Positions 13,807-14,646 of a stretch of DNA of 14,646 nucleotides are shown here, piece by piece. Below the pieces are notes generated by a model. It was not told where the DNA came from. It saw only the letters and a program-made list of their open reading frames with translations, and did not search any database. The stretch comes from HGM11367 sp964600435 (GTDB lineage: Bacteria > Bacillota > Clostridia > Christensenellales > UBA1242), in NCBI GenBank assembly GCA_964600435.1, contig CAZRJB010000017.1:1-14646 (forward strand). The letters run 5' to 3'. The translations under genes were made by a program, and so were the position numbers. Positions within the stretch are counted from its first letter, which is position 1; each line of letters opens with the position of its first letter.

Positions 13807-14256
13807 TTAACGAACCAAATCTTTATTTTCTATTTGATATTTTGTTTGCATTTTATCAAACAGCTCTTTAATTTCAGATTTATTTAAAGCAATTTTAAAA
13901 TAATCGTCAACAAATAACTTTTCATCAACAGTTTTTATATTTCTAAAAAGATGTAAAATTCTATTTAGAGTTGCATCTTTGCTATCAATATTTTTACCAT
14001 ACTCACAAATACAATTTGCCAAACTACCAATTTCACCATAATATTTAATTTGATTGTTAGTTGATAAAGAAACAATGTATTGAGCACTTTTATTATAAGT
14101 GTCTAAACCATAAACTTTTTTGTTTAATTCATAACTTTTTTTAGATAAAATATCGTTTGCAAAAGTTTTGCCACTTTTGTTTTCTAAAACAATTGGCAAA
14201 ATATTGCCATCATAATATAAAACATCAATATCTTTAACAGAATATAATTTTTCCAT
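13807..14256 (-). CDS. Hypothetical protein, 149 aa, family not recognised
   Basis: A probable real gene: it has an extended -10 promoter (14288-14316), a GAGGTG Shine-Dalgarno 4 nt before the ATG at 14256, and an intrinsic terminator. The product opens MEKLYSVKDIDVLYYDG, is soluble with no signal or membrane segment, and is rich in Lys, Asn, Asp, Ile and Tyr. It looks two-part: an N-terminal half with likely beta strands (YYDGNILPIVLEN, QYIVSLSTNNQIKYYGEIG) and a helical C-terminal half (about 95-149). It has two cysteines (CICEYG, about 82-84) and no catalytic motif I can name. A four-codon longer TTG start overlaps the Shine-Dalgarno and is unlikely. It lies between the exporter operon and the terminal repeat block, suggesting an accessory gene. 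Confidence 0.75.
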   Translation of the reverse strand: MEKLYSVKDIDVLYYDGNILPIVLENKSGKTFANDILSKKSYELNKKVYGLDTYNKSAQYIVSLSTNNQIKYYGEIGSLANCICEYGKNIDSKDATLNRILHLFRNIKTVDEKLFVDDYFKIALNKSEIKELFDKMQTKYQIENKDLVR

Positions 14257-14287
14257 AAAACACCTCAAAAATTAATTTAACATATAC

Positions 14288-14316
14288 ATAATAGCATACC
14301 CCCAAAAAAAAATCAA
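14288..14316 (-). promoter_or_regulatory. Promoter of the 149-aa protein gene (extended -10)
   Basis: Read leftwards: -35 TTGATT at 14311-14316, a 17-bp spacer made largely of T7 and G5 runs, -10 TATTAT at 14288-14293 preceded by TGC (extended -10). The start would be near 14281, about 25 nt before the ATG. The homopolymer spacer echoes the LRR gene promoter, but the spacing is already optimal. Confidence 0.7.
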
Positions 14317-14373
14317 CCCCCAAGTTATATTAATTTATCTTATAATTATGTTTATATGATTTCAAACAACAAA

Positions 14374-14436
14374 ATGAGCAAAGAGGAATGCGACACCGTC
14401 TTGCGGTGGCATATTCCTAAGTGCGACGCTGCCTAA
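14374..14436 (+). CDS. Possible 20-codon ORF in repeat unit 1 (doubtful)
   Basis: An ATG opens a 20-residue frame, MSKEECDTVLRWHIPKCDAA, ending in TAA 3 bp before the 55-bp repeat. No Shine-Dalgarno precedes it, and most of it coincides with a strong hairpin (14384-14418), so structure rather than coding may explain the sequence. Confidence 0.15.
   Translation: MSKEECDTVLRWHIPKCDAA
14384..14418. repeat. Long imperfect hairpin in repeat unit 1
   Basis: AGGAA-TGC-GA-CACCG, loop TCTTG, CGGTG-GCA-TA-TTCCT: 13 paired positions interrupted by small internal loops. It is much more GC-rich than the neighbouring DNA. It could be an RNA stem or a palindromic repeat module. Confidence 0.5.
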
Positions 14437-14439
14437 AAC

Positions 14440-14494
14440 AACATGCCAAGATTGCTTGCAAGGCAAGCATGCATTAATATGAATTAATGCATAA
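14440..14494. repeat. 55-bp repeat, copy 1
   Basis: This segment is identical over all 55 bp to 14592-14646, 152 bp to the right. It contains two adjacent perfect hairpins: TGCTTGC-AAG-GCAAGCA and ATGCATTAAT-ATGA-ATTAATGCAT. The element's TGCCAAGA (14444-14451) can also pair with TCTTGGCA at 14510-14517 and enclose both hairpins. Confidence 0.92.
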
Positions 14495-14545
14495 AAAAAC
14501 ACCGTAAATTCTTGGCAATGGCTCTATAACGAGGAGGGATAGGGA

Positions 14546-14593
14546 ATGCACGAGCATGGCGAGTATATTCACTTGCCCGACGAAGTTAAATAA
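14546..14593 (+). CDS. Possible 15-codon ORF in repeat unit 2 (doubtful)
   Basis: A good AGGAGG (14532-14537) lies 8 nt before an ATG that opens MHEHGEYIHLPDEVK, and the TAA overlaps the first bases of the second 55-bp repeat. Another frame stays open through this segment into the repeat. With no homologue known to me and so short a frame, it may be chance. Confidence 0.2.
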   Translation: MHEHGEYIHLPDEVK

Positions 14594-14646
14594 CATGCCA
14601 AGATTGCTTGCAAGGCAAGCATGCATTAATATGAATTAATGCATAA
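14592..14646. repeat. 55-bp repeat, copy 2, at the window edge
   Basis: It is identical to 14440-14494 and ends exactly at the last base of the window. The base before it (T14591) differs from the base before copy 1 (C14439), so the identity is exactly 55 bp as far as can be seen. The sequence probably ends here because the assembler could not pass the repeat. Confidence 0.92.

Larger units (their letters stand above)
14257..14646. other. GC-richer repetitive tail without a recognised gene
   Basis: After the 149-aa gene's promoter, the right end holds two related units. Each has a GGAATGC...TATATTC...GACG...TAAA segment (from 14385 and 14543) followed by the identical 55-bp hairpin element. 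The two GC-rich segments align only loosely with each other. I see no tRNA, rRNA, transposase or CRISPR spacing. Two short frames are listed separately as doubtful. Confidence 0.5.

Noticed and set aside
14374..14594. tmRNA or another known structural RNA in the GC-rich tail
   Set aside because: The 5' and 3' acceptor-type ends and tag sequence of tmRNA are absent, and no tRNA cloverleaf or 5S/6S pattern could be drawn.
14440..14646. CRISPR array at the right end
   Set aside because: Only two repeats of 55 bp with a 97-bp gap are seen, the gap is not of spacer size, the repeats hold two hairpins, and there are no cas genes.

Overview
The window is a 14.6 kb, strongly AT-rich contig fragment from a low-GC Gram-positive bacterium. 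It is most likely an uncultured Clostridia-like Firmicute: it has a YtxC-family sporulation protein next to infC-rpmI-rplT, an L20-type leader attenuator, AGGAGG-type ribosome binding sites, near-consensus housekeeping promoters with extended -10 elements, and a lipobox lipoprotein. Codon use looks standard. A 10-N scaffold gap and a right edge that stops exactly on a 55-bp repeat suggest a draft or metagenome assembly.

Layout. Positions 190-5585 are read leftwards and are core-genome-like: degV (fatty-acid-binding protein), typA/bipA (ribosome-associated GTPase), rplT, rpmI and infC (L20, L35, IF3), then ytxC. Most of these units have a recognisable promoter and terminator. The infC operon has a perfect-consensus promoter, a leader of about 185 nt containing a terminator and a competing pairing (L20-type attenuation), and almost certainly an AUU start codon for IF3. 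Positions 5787-7778 hold a lipoprotein with an InlB-B-like repeat, family I inorganic pyrophosphatase (ppa) and a two-helix DUF378 membrane protein. Positions 7885-9636 encode a large secreted BspA-like leucine-rich-repeat protein. Its promoter has a G8 homopolymer between the -35 and -10 boxes, the arrangement of a slippage-driven phase switch. Positions 9637-10061 are non-coding and hold direct repeats and strong palindromes. Positions 10062-13662 are a two-gene operon for a heterodimeric ABC exporter with one degenerate ATP site. Positions 13807-14256 encode an unrecognised 149-aa protein. Positions 14374-14646 are a GC-richer repetitive block with a 152-bp period.

How the parts relate. 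The left half handles translation (IF3, L35, L20, TypA) and is regulated by two known translation feedback logics at once: the AUU start (IF3) and the leader attenuator (L20). The middle and right are envelope functions: lipoprotein, DUF378 protein, surface LRR protein and exporter.

Most noteworthy items: the poly-G promoter spacer of the surface protein; the infC AUU start with its leader; strong evidence that the N-gap is an artefact of two contigs overlapping by 5 bp; and the repeat block at the right edge, which may be a collapsed tandem array. I did not find a clearly new defence system, CRISPR array or mobile element with its own recombinase.
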